Part shown: piece by piece, positions 5,462 to 6,052 of the stretch
Layout: each line of letters starts with the position of its first letter
How positions within the stretch are numbered: the first letter of the stretch is position 1
From: an uncultured Clostridia bacterium
GTDB lineage: Bacteria > Bacillota > Clostridia > Oscillospirales > Ruminococcaceae
Reading direction: 5' to 3'
NCBI GenBank assembly: GCA_937894185.1
Contig: CALCSA010000447.1
Span: 1-6,052 of the forward strand
Length of the DNA: 6,052 bases
The notes under the pieces: generated by a model
Told to the model about the DNA's origin: nothing
The model's input: only the letters and a program-made list of their open reading frames with translations
Databases searched by the model: none
Made by a program: the position numbers and the translations under genes

Positions 5462-6052
5462 ATGAATACTGGAAAGGCAATACATAAAAAAGCGCTTGCC
5501 TTTGTTTTGACAACGCTGGTGCTGCTGGGCTTTACTTTGATGACGCCCTTGCAGGCTCAGGCAGCCGTCACCATCAAGACGCTGGCTGCGGCGGATGCGG
5601 TGGGCGGCATAACGGGTATCGATGTTTCCAAGTATCAGGGAAGCATCAACTGGGCAAAGGTTGCCAAGAGCGACGTCAAGTTTGCAATGGTCAGAGCCTC
5701 CTTTGGCGGCCAGACCGACGAGACCTTTGTTCACAACGCTTTGGGAGCCTACAGCGAAGGGCTGTTGGTGGGCGCTTATCACTACGCTAAATTTACCGAT
5801 TACAATTCCATGATGGCGGAAGCGGAGCTGCTTATTTCTCAGTTGCGTCAGGTTTATATTACATATCCCGTCGCGTTGGACATAGAGGCTCATCGGGGCC
5901 TTTCCCGCTCTGAGCTGACCCGCTTGAGCAAGTTGTTTATGGAAGAGGTAAGGGCAGCGGGATACGATGTCATGTTCTACAGCTACTCCAACTTTTTCAG
6001 GGAGCGGCTGGATATCACCAACCGGCTCCGCAGAGAAATGATCGAAATTTAC
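5462..6052 (+). CDS. Secreted GH25-family lysozyme (muramidase), cut by the right edge
   Basis: The first 197 codons are present and the frame is open at the window end. Residues 1-34 form a classical Sec signal peptide: basic n-region (K5, K9, K10), hydrophobic core at about 11-27, and the AQA box (32-34) with cleavage expected before A35. The glycoside hydrolase 25 domain starts near residue 50: GIDVSKYQG at 52-60, inWAKV at 64-67, VGAYHYAK at 103-110, and the catalytic stretch YPVALDIEAHRG at 135-146. D54, D140 and E142 match three of the four acidic residues of the GH25 active site (cellosyl-type); the fourth would lie beyond the window. GH25 enzymes cleave the beta-1,4 bond between N-acetylmuramic acid and N-acetylglucosamine in peptidoglycan. 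With a signal peptide and no phage genes nearby, a role as a cellular cell-wall hydrolase is more likely than phage endolysin. Any wall-binding domain would be downstream and unseen. Confidence 0.92.
   Translation, partial: MNTGKAIHKKALAFVLTTLVLLGFTLMTPLQAQAAVTIKTLAAADAVGGITGIDVSKYQGSINWAKVAKSDVKFAMVRASFGGQTDETFVHNALGAYSEGLLVGAYHYAKFTDYNSMMAEAELLISQLRQVYITYPVALDIEAHRGLSRSELTRLSKLFMEEVRAAGYDVMFYSYSNFFRERLDITNRLRREMIEIY

Noticed and set aside
5324..5893. Minus-strand ORF of 189 codons
   Set aside because: It runs through the GH25 promoter and antisense to its signal peptide and catalytic domain; no ribosome site or family match.
1..6052. A novel defence, mobile or biosynthetic system
   Set aside because: Every sizeable stretch is explained by intact members of well-known families; no integrase, transposase, toxin-antitoxin pair, repeat array or attachment-site duplication was found.

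Overview
The window looks like chromosomal core sequence from a Gram-positive anaerobe of the class Clostridia, probably an Oscillospiraceae/Ruminococcaceae-type gut bacterium. The reasons are moderate-to-high GC coding DNA with AT-richer gaps, strong GGAG-type Shine-Dalgarno sites, sigma-A-like promoters, a YdiF-type ABC-F protein, an AI-2E family permease and a ferredoxin-type thioredoxin reductase paired with a thioredoxin. The phylum is a fairly safe inference from protein style; the genus is not. No mobile element, CRISPR array, tRNA or rRNA is visible.

Layout. Five genes lie on the minus strand and are read from right to left: a flavin thioredoxin reductase (5195-4329), a thioredoxin (4218-3907), an ABC-F ATPase (3611-1704), an AI-2E family transporter (1634-426) and the N-terminal part of an AEC-family transporter (332 to the left edge). 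One gene lies on the plus strand at the right end: a secreted GH25 lysozyme (5462 to the right edge), divergent from the reductase. Between them are a strong hairpin terminator after the thioredoxin gene, a second terminator after the AI-2E gene, and good promoter candidates for thioredoxin, AEC and GH25.

How the genes work together. The reductase and thioredoxin form a thiol-redox pair. The reductase keeps the FAD sites and the CATC redox centre but has lost the usual NADPH-binding residues, so ferredoxin is the likely electron donor, as in the FFTR family known from Clostridium. The ABC-F ATPase (ribosome-associated) and the AI-2E permease are 69 nt apart with no clear terminator and may share a transcript; no functional link between them is evident. 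The AEC transporter and the lysozyme look like independent units.

The most interesting points are the NADPH-site-less reductase with its WCMPC thioredoxin, a palindrome over the reductase promoter, a hairpin plus 29-codon leader ORF abutting the ABC-F start, and an AEC promoter whose -35 box lies inside the terminator of the preceding gene. I found no convincing new multi-gene system.
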